From: Paenibacillus sp. LS1
GTDB taxonomy: Bacteria; Bacillota; Bacilli; Paenibacillales; Paenibacillaceae
DNA: 64,000 nt
Assembly (NCBI RefSeq): GCF_026013365.1
Contig: NZ_JAPDOE010000016.1
Location: 1 to 64,000 of the forward strand
Direction: 5' to 3'
Positions 9,398-20,800 of this stretch are shown in pieces (the stretch's first letter is position 1; every line of letters starts with the position of its first letter). The position numbers and the translations under genes were made by a program. The notes beneath the pieces were generated by a model. That model was not told the DNA's origin. It was given only the letters and a program-made list of their open reading frames with translations, and did no database searches.

Positions 9398-9432
9398 AGG
9401 TTATATTATAACAAGTTAGAAGGCATTTTCAA
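9398..9432 (-). promoter_or_regulatory. Sigma-A-type promoter of the siderophore operon
   Basis: On the minus strand TTGAAA (9427-9432), a 16-bp spacer and TATAAT (9405-9410) are found. Transcription would begin near 9398 and the Fur box would cover about +10 to +24. Confidence 0.65.
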
Positions 9433-9520
9433 CAACCTAATTGTTTAAATTCATGGCGAAATTATGAACCAAATATTCCATTCTATGTATTTATATGCAT
9501 AAAATTCGACATTTCAATAC

Positions 9521-9555
9521 AAAAAAAGAAGTATCACTGTGTGATACTTCTTTTG
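9521..9555 (-). terminator. Terminator after the TetR gene
   Basis: A perfect stem GAAGTATCAC/GTGATACTTC with short T runs on both sides, seven Ts in the minus direction. It lies about 20 bp after the TetR stop. The same stem core recurs in the orphan hairpin at 24450-24490. Confidence 0.85.
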
Positions 9556-9572
9556 CGATTAACTTATTGAAA

Positions 9573-10112
9573 CTATGACAAGTTCATATCTAATATAGAC
9601 TCTGCTTGTTTATTCATAACGCTTGAGGGATACGGCATCCCTTTCGCAAACCACCATTCCACGAGTCCTACGTATGCAGATGCAAAAAAATTCAACATAA
9701 TATCCTCATTTAATCCGTTCCTTCTCCCTTCGACCAACTCCCATCCATTGCGGAAGTCTTCAATAACAAATTCAAGGAATCTGCTGCGGAAGTACGGAGC
9801 TCCTTTACCCGATAGAAAAGCTGAAAAGAAACAATAGTTTCTTTCAAAATACTCAAACCAGGTTATTTGGGTTTCATCAGAGGATTCTGGATAGCAAATT
9901 ATTCGGAGTTCTTTGATGTGTCCTTCAATAAGATTATTCAATAAGTCATATTTATCGTTGTAATGTAGATAGATCGTTTTTCGGTTAACGTTTGCTCTGT
10001 CTGCAATTTCTTGCATCGTAATATCATCAAAATCTTTTTCACTCATCAATTCAACAACAGCTTTTTTAATCGCCTCTTGTGACTTCAATATACGCCGATC
10101 CACTTTAGACAT
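9573..10112 (-). CDS. TetR/AcrR-family regulator
   Basis: A 179-residue one-component regulator. The helix-turn-helix is near residues 28-50 (ITMQEIADRANVNRKTIYLHY). The rest is a helical ligand-binding domain with the shape of the TetR_C group that has RNYCFFSAFL near residue 90. It sits between the iron operon and an MFS exporter and reads away from the exporter. The 530-bp gap is wide, so control of the exporter is only a guess. It is terminated on its own. Confidence 0.88.
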   Translation of the reverse strand: MSKVDRRILKSQEAIKKAVVELMSEKDFDDITMQEIADRANVNRKTIYLHYNDKYDLLNNLIEGHIKELRIICYPESSDETQITWFEYFERNYCFFSAFLSGKGAPYFRSRFLEFVIEDFRNGWELVEGRRNGLNEDIMLNFFASAYVGLVEWWFAKGMPYPSSVMNKQAESILDMNLS

Positions 10113-10641
10113 ACGTAACCCCTCACATTTCCATAAATAAACCCCAAAATATTTGTTTTTGTTGCTTATTCCTCAAAAGTTACTTATCTGGTCATTGCAG
10201 TAATTCTGTCTTTTATATAATAATACACATGTGATGATTATTCCATACGAGGTAACTAAAAAGAAGGAATCCATACGCCCGATTATCCCGCATCTCGAAT
10301 CTCGAATCTCGAATCTCGCGACCCGAACCGTCCCTTCCCTGTTCCCTGCGTCTTCTTGGATCGATATTCACCAATGTGCTCATCATCACTCGAGGTTACC
10401 GCAGCTGGACACCTCGTTGCAAAAATTCACCTTGTTTACGCTGTTCTGAACATCACTTACCTACCTGTTGAGTTCCTTTTCCTATTTGGCGCACAAATAC
10501 AGAACTTTCAGATGCTGTAGCTTATGCAATCAGCGAAGATCAAATTTAAGGTTCAATGCTTCGAACTATATGATTAAGCAACTCGGTTTTTTTACCAACG
10601 TATTTCAAAAAATATAATTGGAGTGGAGTAGGAGTAATACA
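10113..10641. other. Intergenic region with a 7-bp microrepeat
   Basis: No convincing gene is seen. Bases 10292-10318 hold three and a half tandem copies of TCTCGAA. A 72-codon frame at 10231-10449 has no ribosome site and protein-unlike composition. A short frame ending at 10549 reads TELSDAVAYAISEDQI and could be the tail of a decayed gene, but it is too short to judge. Confidence 0.5.
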
Positions 10642-11811
10642 ATGATATCAAATACATGGAAAATTTATATGCTCGCCGTTGTTAGCTTCCTCGTCGGTAC
10701 ATCGGAGCTTATTATTGCGGGGATTCTGGATAAAGTAGCGGCATCAATAGGAGTCCCTGTTTCGGTGGCGGGGCAGCTAATTACTGTTTTTTCATTGGCA
10801 TACGCTTTTGGGACACCTGTTATAATGGCTTTAACATCACGAATGGATCGGAGAAATCTACTCATTTATTCTCTTGTCGCATTTGTCATTGGTAATGCCA
10901 TGACAGCCGTTTTGCCGGGATTTATCTTGCTATTCATCTCGAGGATCGTTCTGGCGCTTAGTACCGGCGTATTTATTGTTACGGCATTAATGGTGGCATC
11001 CAAACTCGCTCCGCCTGATAAACAGGGCAGCGGCATTGCAACAGTCGTGATGGGCTTTTCGACCGCACTGGTTGTCGGCGTTCCGCTAGGTAGAGTGGCA
11101 GCTTCTATGTACGATTGGAAGTTAATCTTTGCAGGCCTCGGTGTGCTTGGGCTGCTGGCCATTGTCGGGATGTACTTCCTGATTCCAAAGTCGGAAGGAG
11201 AAGAGCCAGTGCCGATTGGCAAACAGCTCGCCTTGTTGAAGGAGCCTAGAATCGCCATGGCGTTGCTGATTACTTTCTTCTGGATCGCCGGATATTCAAT
11301 TGTTTATACGTACATTTCACCGTTCCTGCTCTCAGTTACGGGAATGAGCGAGAAAATCGTAAGTATTGGGCTGTTCGCTTTCGGTATTGCTAGCCTGTTA
11401 GGATCCAAGTTCGGGGGTTACAGCTCGGATAAATGGGGTGTATCCCACACGCTCATCGGCAGTTTGCTGGTTCATGCGCTGGCTCTGATCCTTATCTTCA
11501 TCGGGGCCGTATCGCCAATCGTCATGTTCCCACTGCTCATGTTGTGGTCCTTCTCCGCCTGGACTTCAGGCCCGACTACGCAGTACAATTTGGTTCAGCA
11601 GGCACCGGAAGCTTCAGGTATTATGCTCAGCTTGAACAATTCTGTGGTGCAGCTAGCCATGGCTTTCGGTGCAGGCCTCGGTGGAGTTGTCGTGGAGCAA
11701 ATATCACTCTCTTCCATCAGTTGGATCGGTGCTATTATTGTGTTCCTCGGAGCTGTAACCACAGTTGCATCCTTACGGTTTTCGCGTTCGGGAGCCCTCC
11801 AAAAAGGGTAA
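10642..11811 (+). CDS. MFS exporter, DHA1-type (AraJ/YtbD-like)
   Basis: A 389-residue twelve-helix major facilitator. The ATG at 10642 is chosen because AGGAG lies 7 nt before it; the frame can be read from a TTG at 10618, but that has no site. The loop after helix 2 reads TSRMDRRNLL, and motif-C-like glycines occur in helix 5 (VMGFSTALVVGVPLGRVAA). It resembles sugar-efflux or chloramphenicol-efflux exporters. The substrate cannot be told from sequence. It is monocistronic and followed by a strong hairpin. Confidence 0.88.
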   Translation: MISNTWKIYMLAVVSFLVGTSELIIAGILDKVAASIGVPVSVAGQLITVFSLAYAFGTPVIMALTSRMDRRNLLIYSLVAFVIGNAMTAVLPGFILLFISRIVLALSTGVFIVTALMVASKLAPPDKQGSGIATVVMGFSTALVVGVPLGRVAASMYDWKLIFAGLGVLGLLAIVGMYFLIPKSEGEEPVPIGKQLALLKEPRIAMALLITFFWIAGYSIVYTYISPFLLSVTGMSEKIVSIGLFAFGIASLLGSKFGGYSSDKWGVSHTLIGSLLVHALALILIFIGAVSPIVMFPLLMLWSFSAWTSGPTTQYNLVQQAPEASGIMLSLNNSVVQLAMAFGAGLGGVVVEQISLSSISWIGAIIVFLGAVTTVASLRFSRSGALQKG

Positions 11812-11856
11812 ATTATGAAATACTTCAGATAATCCTATTTACTATACGTCAAAATC

Positions 11857-11903
11857 AAAAAAAACGAACGAAGGGTCTGCTAAAAGCAGACCCTTCGTTC
11901 GTT
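11857..11903 (-). terminator. Strong hairpin, minus-strand terminator
   Basis: An 18-bp perfect stem (11863-11880 with 11886-11903) with loop TAAAA. The T8 run is on the minus strand (11857-11864), so it best serves transcripts from the right, such as the short frame ending at 11946. It may also stop the MFS message. Confidence 0.8.
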
Positions 11904-11945
11904 CATATATTCATACCATTTTACCAGTTCGATGAGAATTGCTAG

Positions 11946-12041
11946 TTAAAGAACAAAACCAGCGATGACTGCCCCCGCTACATCCGGCCCCTTATACGGC
12001 ATCTTAAAACCGTTGTTAATGAAGATAGGGTACTTGTTCAT
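11946..12041 (-). pseudogene. Short ORF, possible gene remnant
   Basis: A 31-codon frame (MNKYPIFINNGFKM...VAGAVIAGFVL) has protein-like composition but no ribosome site and an in-frame stop just upstream. It lies 40 bp before a strong minus-strand terminator. A truncated gene that kept its terminator would look like this. The original family is not recognised. The rest of the gap to 12357 shows nothing. Confidence 0.3.
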
Positions 12042-12357
12042 ACATCAAATAACATAAAATCTACATCACTGTTAATTTTATAGTCTTTTTATCGGATACT
12101 TTATATTTCATAGTCATTGACGGTTAAGATGGAGTAATTGATGCATATGTCAGCTTCTTTAGAGAACCACTTAACTCAACTATTCGTATAACATCAAATT
12201 ACTCAGGTGAGGCCTTTATTATGAACATTGATTGAATATTTTGCTCAAATTACTTAGCCTATACTGCGTTTAACTTGAGTTAAATGTAAGAATAATTAAA
12301 CGCTAAAATAATAAGGTGTTCGTCATCCTTCCTAATCGGGATAATGAACAGAAAACG

Positions 12358-13980
12358 CTAATTAATGGAGTCCATCTTTTGGATAATAATAGTACGGTTG
12401 CGCCCCTCTTCCTTGGCCTGATACAAGGCACTATCAGCTAAATGGAACAACTCCTCTCCCGATTCGGAGTGCAGTGGATATTCAGCGATGCCAGCTGAAA
12501 TTGTAACAGAATGATTGATAGGCATAACACTTTCTTCCACCAATCTACGGATTTTTTCAGCAACATCGAATGCAAAATTGGACTCGTATTGTTTCAAAAG
12601 TACAACAAACTCTTCCCCACCAAAGCGTGAAGAGATGTCTTCATCTCGCACTGAACTCTGAATTATTTTGGATACTTCCTTTAAAACTTCATCTCCAGCC
12701 TGATGACCAAATGAATCATTAATAGACTTAAAACGATCAATATCAAAAACAACAATACAAAATATTATTTCTTCTTGAATCCATTCCTGAATGGCTTCCT
12801 CGAAGAATCTGCGGTTTTTCATCCCTGTCAACAAATCCGTTCTTGAATCGTAGACAAGTTGATCTGTTTTATTCCTAAAATTTTTCATCACACCAAGAAC
12901 TGTACGTGTAATCATATCTGCTTCTCGGTTCCAATGTGATTGAACCACAGGTAATTCCACTTTCCCCTGATCCATTTGATTCACCATCTCAGCAAGTATA
13001 ACAAAAGGATTAGCTAGCTTGCGGGCTATTCTCAACACAATTAGAGTTAGTATGATAAACGGTATCGAGGTATACAACAGTAACATCCATATATGATGGT
13101 TCAGTTGATCGTATACTACTTGAGTTGGAGTTACAACTACGACTCCCCAATCAGTTGATGGCACATTGTGATATCCCGCAAGTGAATCCACACCAGCAAG
13201 ATTTTTAAAGCGATCTTTTCCTACGCTATTGGTCAGCAGTTTTTGTACTACTTCATCCTTGCTTACATCTTCACCGATACGTTCAGTGCTCGGATGAAAC
13301 AACAACGTGCCATTTTGATCAACAATAAAAAAATAGGATCCTACACTATTCTTAATTTGACTACCAAAAGACAAATTCAAAATGTTGCTTTCTTGTAAAT
13401 GGATAGTACCGCCAATCATGCCTATAAAACTTCCTTTTGAGTCTAGAAGAGGTTCGCCAATAAATACAATTCTTTCATTCGTTTTTGGAGCTGGATAAGC
13501 TTCCGATATGTAAGGAGCTTGAGACTTGATCGCTGCTTTTGCAGCCTCCGAACTTACATGTCTACCTATTGCTAATGGATAGTAAGGTGACGTTGATAAC
13601 ACGAGCCCCGTCTCATCCGCAAGCGCAACTGAATTAAAAAAGTTACTGCTGTTGCGAACCAAGTCTAACGTTGAATTAAGTCTTTCTGTGTCTGAGTAGT
13701 CCAGGGTTTCGACTTGTGTCGCTACATACTTTAGAGCCTCCTGCATAGAGAAAAATAGTGAATCTAGTGCTAGGCTCATCTCAATTGATTTTGAATTATT
13801 TTGAGTCAACGTACTATTTATAAGTGATTCTTTCTGAGATGTATAAGAAGAAATCACCATAATTGTCAATGTCATAACAACAGAGAGAGTAACCAACCCC
13901 CCAAGTAAAACTGTGAAACTTATTTTTTTGCTATTTCTTACTTTGCTTCGCAGTCTGGATATTGTATTTTGTAAAATCAC
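12358..13980 (-). CDS. Membrane diguanylate cyclase with dCache sensor
   Basis: This makes the second messenger cyclic di-GMP from two GTP. In order: transmembrane helix 21-45, extracellular dCache-type sensor about 46-295, helix 297-320, short HAMP-like linker, GGDEF domain about 380-540. The active-site motif is GGEEF (454-458), an accepted active variant. The inhibitory-site motif RDED lies five residues before it (445-448), so product inhibition is likely. The frame extends to an ATG at 14013 without a ribosome site; the GTG at 13980 has GGAGG 8 nt before it and is chosen. No phosphodiesterase partner is adjacent. The ligand is unknown. Confidence 0.92.
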   Translation of the reverse strand: MILQNTISRLRSKVRNSKKISFTVLLGGLVTLSVVMTLTIMVISSYTSQKESLINSTLTQNNSKSIEMSLALDSLFFSMQEALKYVATQVETLDYSDTERLNSTLDLVRNSSNFFNSVALADETGLVLSTSPYYPLAIGRHVSSEAAKAAIKSQAPYISEAYPAPKTNERIVFIGEPLLDSKGSFIGMIGGTIHLQESNILNLSFGSQIKNSVGSYFFIVDQNGTLLFHPSTERIGEDVSKDEVVQKLLTNSVGKDRFKNLAGVDSLAGYHNVPSTDWGVVVVTPTQVVYDQLNHHIWMLLLYTSIPFIILTLIVLRIARKLANPFVILAEMVNQMDQGKVELPVVQSHWNREADMITRTVLGVMKNFRNKTDQLVYDSRTDLLTGMKNRRFFEEAIQEWIQEEIIFCIVVFDIDRFKSINDSFGHQAGDEVLKEVSKIIQSSVRDEDISSRFGGEEFVVLLKQYESNFAFDVAEKIRRLVEESVMPINHSVTISAGIAEYPLHSESGEELFHLADSALYQAKEEGRNRTIIIQKMDSIN

Positions 13981-14150
13981 GTAACGGTCCTCCGTATTTC
14001 TGTTACAAGGCATGTACTACTATACTATAAAAAACTTGTTAAGAAAAAATAAAGAATGTATGAAATACAATACATTTATAGCATCATCATGTAGACGAAT
14101 CCAATTTGTTTGTGCTCAGCTTGTGTAAGAATTTGCTTCTCCAAAATAGA

Positions 14151-14176
14151 CAAAAAGTCGCTATAATAGCGACTTT
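14151..14176 (-). terminator. Terminator after the small ORF at 14278
   Basis: A 10-bp perfect stem AAAGTCGCTA/TAGCGACTTT (loop TTA) continues into TTTTTG on the minus strand. Its AGTCGCT core recurs in the large hairpin at 23590-23637. Confidence 0.7.
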
Positions 14177-14277
14177 GAATGTAATAATGTTTGGTATTAT
14201 GCTTCAAAGTACGAAAGTCAGTTGATAAGATCTTTAACTTTTCGCAGAAGCAAACGTAGAATCCATTAAATCCTCGT

Positions 14278-14514
14278 TTATATAGACTGTCGACATACGT
14301 TTTTGAGATATAGCAGAGCTTCTATATAACCGGGGCAACCTGTATCCATCCAGGGTGAGACCGTCTGTTCCAGTACACCTGTGGAAAGCTTAATCATTCC
14401 ATCATAGATCCCCATATCATTTATACGTAAAAGGAGCTCCCAACGAAAAAGAGTCACAATCCCTTCATTGTTTTTCTGTGATAGTTCATAAATATATGTT
14501 GAAGGTTTATTCAC
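14278..14514 (-). CDS. Small hypothetical protein
   Basis: A 78-residue frame starting with GTG. It has no signal peptide or membrane helix and two cysteines near the end (CPGY and VCRQ). A weak GGGG site lies about 14 nt upstream, rather far. A terminator about 100 bp downstream on the same strand supports transcription. No family is recognised. It could be a real small protein or chance coding in an otherwise gene-poor region. Confidence 0.4.
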   Translation of the reverse strand: MNKPSTYIYELSQKNNEGIVTLFRWELLLRINDMGIYDGMIKLSTGVLEQTVSPWMDTGCPGYIEALLYLKNVCRQSI

Positions 14515-14661
14515 TCGTTTATATCTTCCCCTCTTAGATCGGGCTATTTCATGTACAAGTGTATTTCTCTACATGGATAAAAGCAATCGTTTTTACCTCA
14601 ATATTATCAAATTCAACACACTAGCATTGATTCTATATGAAATAGTCTAATTTGTGAAGGA

Positions 14662-14686
14662 ACCCTCGCTGTCTGATACGAGGGTC
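14662..14686. repeat. Hairpin repeat, copy 1
   Basis: A hairpin with stem ACCCTCG/CGAGGGT and a 10-nt loop. It matches 23 of 25 bases with 23688-23712, including the loop. The remaining gap 14515-14875 holds the ribosome site of the giant gene and a possible TATAAT at 14797-14802 without a clear -35. Confidence 0.65.
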
Positions 14687-14875
14687 CTGATGTCAACTCT
14701 ATATGGCCTTCGGAGGACTCTACATCCTATGTATCATTTGGTCATCTAGATTCCACTCCTACCCGTTAAGTTCCATGCCCTTTTTTCTAAACAGCGTATA
14801 ATTACGGAATGGTACAATCCAATCCAAGAATATACATCTTCGATGTCATAATTTAACCGGAGGTGAAATCGTTTT

Positions 14876-17800
14876 ATGGCTTTTATTCTTAGGTACAACA
14901 CCACCATGAACGGAGCTATGACCTTTACTGGTAACACCCTAGGTTTAAATAAGGTTGCGAATCAGAACAATCAGGGCACAGCGGGCTCCATTGGTGCTTT
15001 TATCACCTTGAACACCGCTTCGCAAGCAGGAAACTTCCCTCTGGGTACGACACTGGATTATACGCAGAATTCGTCTGCAGCAATCCTTAGTTTGCCCTCA
15101 GGGTCAACGGTGCTCTATGCCGAACTGATCTGGGCGGGAAGTTATAATTACGGTGGTTCAAACGTCAGCGGGGCGATCCCCAATCCGATTACGTTCATTA
15201 CACCAGCTGGCACATTCTCCGTTGCACCTGACCCGGCAACTGCAGCCAATACCGCACCTGCAGCTAGTTTCTATGTCAACTCCGCTAACGTCACCACATT
15301 AGTTCAGCAAGGTGGCGCGGGTACTTACGTCGCAGCGGGGATTCCCGGTACAGCTGCACCAACGGAAAACAACACGAACTTTGCGGGATGGACACTCGCC
15401 GTAGCCTATGCAAGCCCCTTCCTTCCTTCGCGCAACATGAGCATTTTTGTTGGTTCCGAGATCGTTAATGCTACTATTGGTGCAGCAACGGCATCCATTA
15501 GCGGCTTTGCTACACCGGTTACCGGAACAGTAACCGGGCGCTTGATGGTTAGCGCAAGCGAAGGCGATCCACAGATCTCGGGTGATCAGGCTCTTTTTGG
15601 CCCAACCGCTGATCAATTGGTTGCTATTTCAGGGCCTAACAACCTTGTAAATAACTTTTTTGCTTCCCAGATTAATAATGACCAAGGTGTGCTCAACACC
15701 AACGGAACGTTTGGAAACTTGAATAGTAGTCCTGGTACAGCTGTCATTGGTGCCAGACAAGGCTGGGATATCACCAATGTTGATGTTTCCCCCGAACTCA
15801 TTAATTCTCAGACTTCTGCCGTCATTCGGCTACTTTCCAATCAGGATCAATATTTGGTGAATAGCGTCGGACTCCAGGTGGACGTGAATGCACCCTTCTT
15901 TGTGTTCAACAAGAGTTCTAATGTCACTTCAGCCTTTGTTGGCGATACGATCCAATACACGATTACCGCCTCCAACCAGGGAACTGCTTCCGCTACATTA
16001 GTGCTTCTGACGGACAGTTTTCCCAGTTCGGGCAGCTTCGTTCCTGGAAGTTTGTCGGTGGATGGTGTTCCGCAGCCGGGGGCAAGTCCGGTTACAGGGC
16101 TGAATCTGGGAGTCATCGTTCCCGGTCAGACGATCACAATCGTCTACTCCGTACAAATTGTGTCCCGCCCTTCCGGTTCATCCCAATCGAACGTAGCGAA
16201 TCTAACCTACAATTTCCAGAGCCTGCCTGGTGGGCCGACTTTCCAAGGAATGTCTCAGTCTAACGGTAATAATGTCACGATTAACAATCGGCCACCGACA
16301 GTTCCGAACTATGCCTATACGACAAATGAAAACGTGCCGGTCTCTGCCCAGGTTACAGGAACAGATCCCGATGGTGATCCACTGACGTATTCTCTGAACT
16401 CTACGCCTACGAGTGGATCGGTTGTGGTGAACGCCGACGGAACATTCACATACACACCGAATCCTGGATATGTTGGCCCAGATTCCTTCACTGTATTGGT
16501 GAGCGATGGCTTGGGAGGAACGGCTGTATCTACCGTAGCCATTACGATTATCAATCGTGTACCTGTTGCCCAAAATTTGAATCTGACAACCAATAAAAAC
16601 ACGCCTGTTAGTGGTCAGGTCACAGCTTCAGACCCGGATGGCGATACCCTGACTTACACACTGAACTCACCACCGGTTAACGGCACGGTCACGGTGAATC
16701 CAAACGGCAGCCTGACATACACGCCGAATCCTGGATTTGCAGGAACAGACTCATTCACTGTGATTGTTAGCGATCCGAATGGAGGCACGGCCATTTCTAC
16801 GGTCACCGTTCAAGTCCTGAATCGCCCGCCAACCACGCAAAATGTTAACCTTACAACTCCGGAAAATATTGCGGTGTTCGGTCAAGTGATCGGTGTTGAC
16901 CCGGATGGAGATCCATTAACGTACACGTTAAATTCTCAACCAACGAATGGTAGCGTGGTTCTGAATCCGAACGGCACATTTACGTACACACCAAATACCA
17001 ACTTTATTGGCGTGGATACATTCACTGTGCTCATCAGCGATCCAAGCGGTGGAACCGTCGTATCTACGGTAACAATTACAGTGGTGAACTTGCCACCTAC
17101 GACGCAGAATGTTAATCTTACCACCCCTGAAAATATACCCGTGTCCAGTCAAGTGATTGCAACGGACCCGAACGGGGATCCACTGACATTTACGCTCAAT
17201 ACTGCACCAGTCAATGGAACTGCAGCTGTCAACCCGAACGGGACGTTTACTTATACGCCTAACCCGGCATTCGTGGGAACGGACTCGTTCACAGTACTGG
17301 TAAGTGATGGTCGTGGAGGCACTGCACTCAGTAACGTGACCATTCAGATAACCAATCAACCACCTATTGCACAAAATCAAACGCTGACTACACCTGGTAA
17401 TACACCCGTATCTGGACAGATTATTGCAACAGACCCGAACGCAGATCCGCTTACCTATGCCCTGAACTCTACTCCGTCCAACGGAAACGCAGTAGTGAAT
17501 CCAGATGGCAGTTTCACATACACACCTAATCCAGGTTTTGTAGGGACAGATTCGTTTACCGTTATTGTAAGAGACCCCGTAGGAGCTTCAGCCATTGCAA
17601 CGGTAACGATTAATGTGCAGAACCAGCCACCTGTAACCAGCGATCAGGCACTGTCCACATTGCAGAATACAGCTGTTACGGGGCAAATTATCGCTACCGA
17701 TCCCAATGCAGACCCTCTGACCTATAGCTTGCTCTCTCCTCCTGGCAATGGTACGGTCACCGTCAATCCAGATGGAAGCTTCTCATATCAACCTGCAACT

Positions 17801-20800
17801 GGATTTGTTGGTAAGGATACGTTCTCTGTGCTTGTTAGTGACGGGCGTGGGGGCACGGCAGTATCGACCGTAACGGTTACGGTAGCTAATCAACCGCCAG
17901 TGGTCACAAATCAAACGCTCTCCACGTTACAAAACGTTCCGGTTAGTGGTCAGGTCGTTGCAACAGACCCGGATGGAGATCAACTCACTTACGCGTTACA
18001 ATCTCCACCAAGTAATGGTACAGCTGTTGTAAATCCGGATGGCAGTTTCACCTACACACCTGTTACCGGCTTTGTAGGCCTGGATTCCTTCACGGTTCTG
18101 GTTAGCGATGGCAAAGGTGGAACAGCGATTGGCTGGATATCTATCAATGTCATTGATCAACCACCTGTAACTCAGGATCTGCAATTATCTACGAATTTCA
18201 ATACACCGTTGAATGGGCAGATTCCCGCAACCGATCCCGATGGCGACACGCTCACCTATACGGTATCCGTCCCTCCAGCCAATGGGATGCTGGCTCTTGA
18301 TCCGGCGACGGGAGCATTTACGTATACACCAAACGCAGGCTTCCTCGGCGTAGACCATTTCGCGGTACTGGTCAGTGACGGTAAAGGCGGTACGGCTGTA
18401 TCCAATGTACAAATCGGCGTACCTGTATCTCCACCTGTAACCTCAGATGTCACTTTGGATACGAATGCCAACGTGCCTGTGGCGGGGCAGATTCCTGCGA
18501 CAGATCCACAAGGCGAGACGCTCACCTATACCTTGACAACACCACCGCCGAACGGAACCGTCATTTTGGATCCAGCAACCGGAGCCTTCACTTACACGCC
18601 GAACCTTGGATTCGTCGGTACCGATACGTTTGTAGTAACTGTGACAAATACTAGCGGCATCCCGGTCACCTCAACGGTATCCGTTAATGTAGATAACCAG
18701 CCGCCTGTCGCGCAGAATCTCACTGTGGGCACAGTACAAAACACGCCGGTCAGCGGCCAGATTCCTGCAACCGACCCAGAGGGTAACCCACTCACTTATA
18801 CCGTTACGGCAACGCCATCACTTGGAACGGTCATCGTCAATCCGGACGGTTCGTTCACCTATACACCGAATACCGGTGTCGTAGGAACGGATACGTTTAG
18901 TGTTCTTGTCAGTGATGGTTTAGGCGGCACAGCTACATCCGTTGTTACAGTCAATATCCTTGATCAACCCCCTGTAACGCAGGATGTTCAGATCAGTACG
19001 CCAGCCAATACTCCTGTTGCTGGAGCCGTTACAGCAACCGATCCGGATGGAGACACACTTACATTCTCGTTGAATTCAGCCCCAGCGAACGGTACGGTCA
19101 GTCTCAACCCTGATGGTACGTTCACGTACACACCTAATCCAGGATACATCGGCACGGATTCGTTCACGGTTCTGGTTAGCGATGGCAAAGGTGGAACAGC
19201 ACTCTCAGGTGTATTAGTAAATATCTTCAACGAACCGCCTGTGGCGACCGGAACTTCGGTATCAACGCCGCAGAACACGCCAGTGAGTGGAGCTGTGACC
19301 GCAACCGATCCTGAAGGACTCACCATCACGTTCACATTGCTTAGCCCTCCGGTGAATGGTACCGTTGTCGTCAATCCGGATGGAACGTTTACCTATACAC
19401 CTAATTCTGGTTACGTGGGTCAGGATTCATTTAGTGTTCTCGCGAGCGACAGCTTGAGTGGCACCGATACAGCTCCTGTTGTGGTTACGGTTACGAACAT
19501 CCCACCAATCACAACAGATGTCAGTCTGAGTACCAATATCAATATACCGGTTTCCGGGCAAGTGACGGCTACAGATCCAAGCGGTGATCCACTCACTTTC
19601 AGTCTGCTCTCTCCTCCAGCTAATGGCGTAGTTACCGTTAATCCGGATGGAACGTTTACGTATACGCCAAACGCAGGCTTCGGCGGGCAAGATGCCTTCA
19701 CTGTGTTGGTCAGTGATGACAAAGGCGGTACAGCCGTCTCGACGGTACGCATTCAAGTGAACAATCGGCCGCCTGTCGTACAGAACGAAATTCTGAACAC
19801 TACACAATCCATCCCAATCAGCAGTATGGTAATTGCCACAGATCCGGATGGTGATCCGCTCACCTATGTACTTGGTAATCCTCCAGTGAGTGGTAACGCA
19901 GTCGTGAACCCGGATGGCACATTCACATATACACCGAATGCCGGATTCGTGGGTACAGATTTCTTTACGGTCACCGTTTCGGATACTCGGGGTGGGGTTT
20001 CAACCGCAGTCATTACTGTCAATGTGGCCGCTAATGTCCCTATTGTGAACGACCAGACTGTAAGCACCAATAGTAATATACCGGTTTCCGGACAGATTGT
20101 AGCTGTCGATCCTGCAGGTCAACTACTTACCATTACAATTCTCTCCCCTCCTGCCAATGGTACAGTAACGGTCAATCCGGACGGACTTTACACGTATACG
20201 CCTAATCCAGGTTTTGTGGGCACAGACAGCTTTACGGTTCAAGCGACCGATCCGGGAGGTGGTATCGGCACAGGAACCGTGACCATTATCGTGAATAATG
20301 TTCCACCTGTCGCTGTCGGAACAAGCGTGACGACTTTTGAGAATATTCCGGTCTCAGGTGCAGTAACCGCTACGAGCCCAATCGGAAGTCCTTTAACGTT
20401 TACCTTGAACTCGTTGCCTGTCAATGGAACGGTGAACGTGAACACCGATGGCACATTCAACTATACACCTAATCCGGGGTACGTAGGTCAAGATACGTTT
20501 ACGGTTGTTGCCACCGATGCCTTTGGAGGAACAGCAGTGGCCACGGCGATTATTACTGTTGTCAATCAGCCACCTTTAACGCAGGATCAAAATCTGATAG
20601 GCACTTTAAACACGCCGCTAAACGGGCAAATTATTGCTTCTGATCCGAGTGGCGATCCACTCACGTATGTATTAGGTTCCTTGCCTACGAATGGAACGGT
20701 GAACCTCAATCCGGATGGTACGTTCACTTACACACCAAACACTAATTTTGCCGGCGTGGATTCCTTTACCGTCTGGGTATTCGACATCAATGGTGCAAGT

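Noticed and set aside
10292..10318. TCTCGAA tandem repeat considered as a CRISPR-like or phase-variation tract
   Set aside because: Only three and a half 7-bp units, with no spacers and no gene reading through it.
10231..10449. 72-codon frame before the MFS gene
   Set aside because: No ribosome site, low-complexity repeat inside and protein-unlike composition.
14847..14855. CATAATTTA, a perfect match to the sporulation sigma-E/K -10 pattern CATANNNTA before the giant gene
   Set aside because: A start site from it would fall inside the GGAGG ribosome site, and no proper -35 lies at the right distance.
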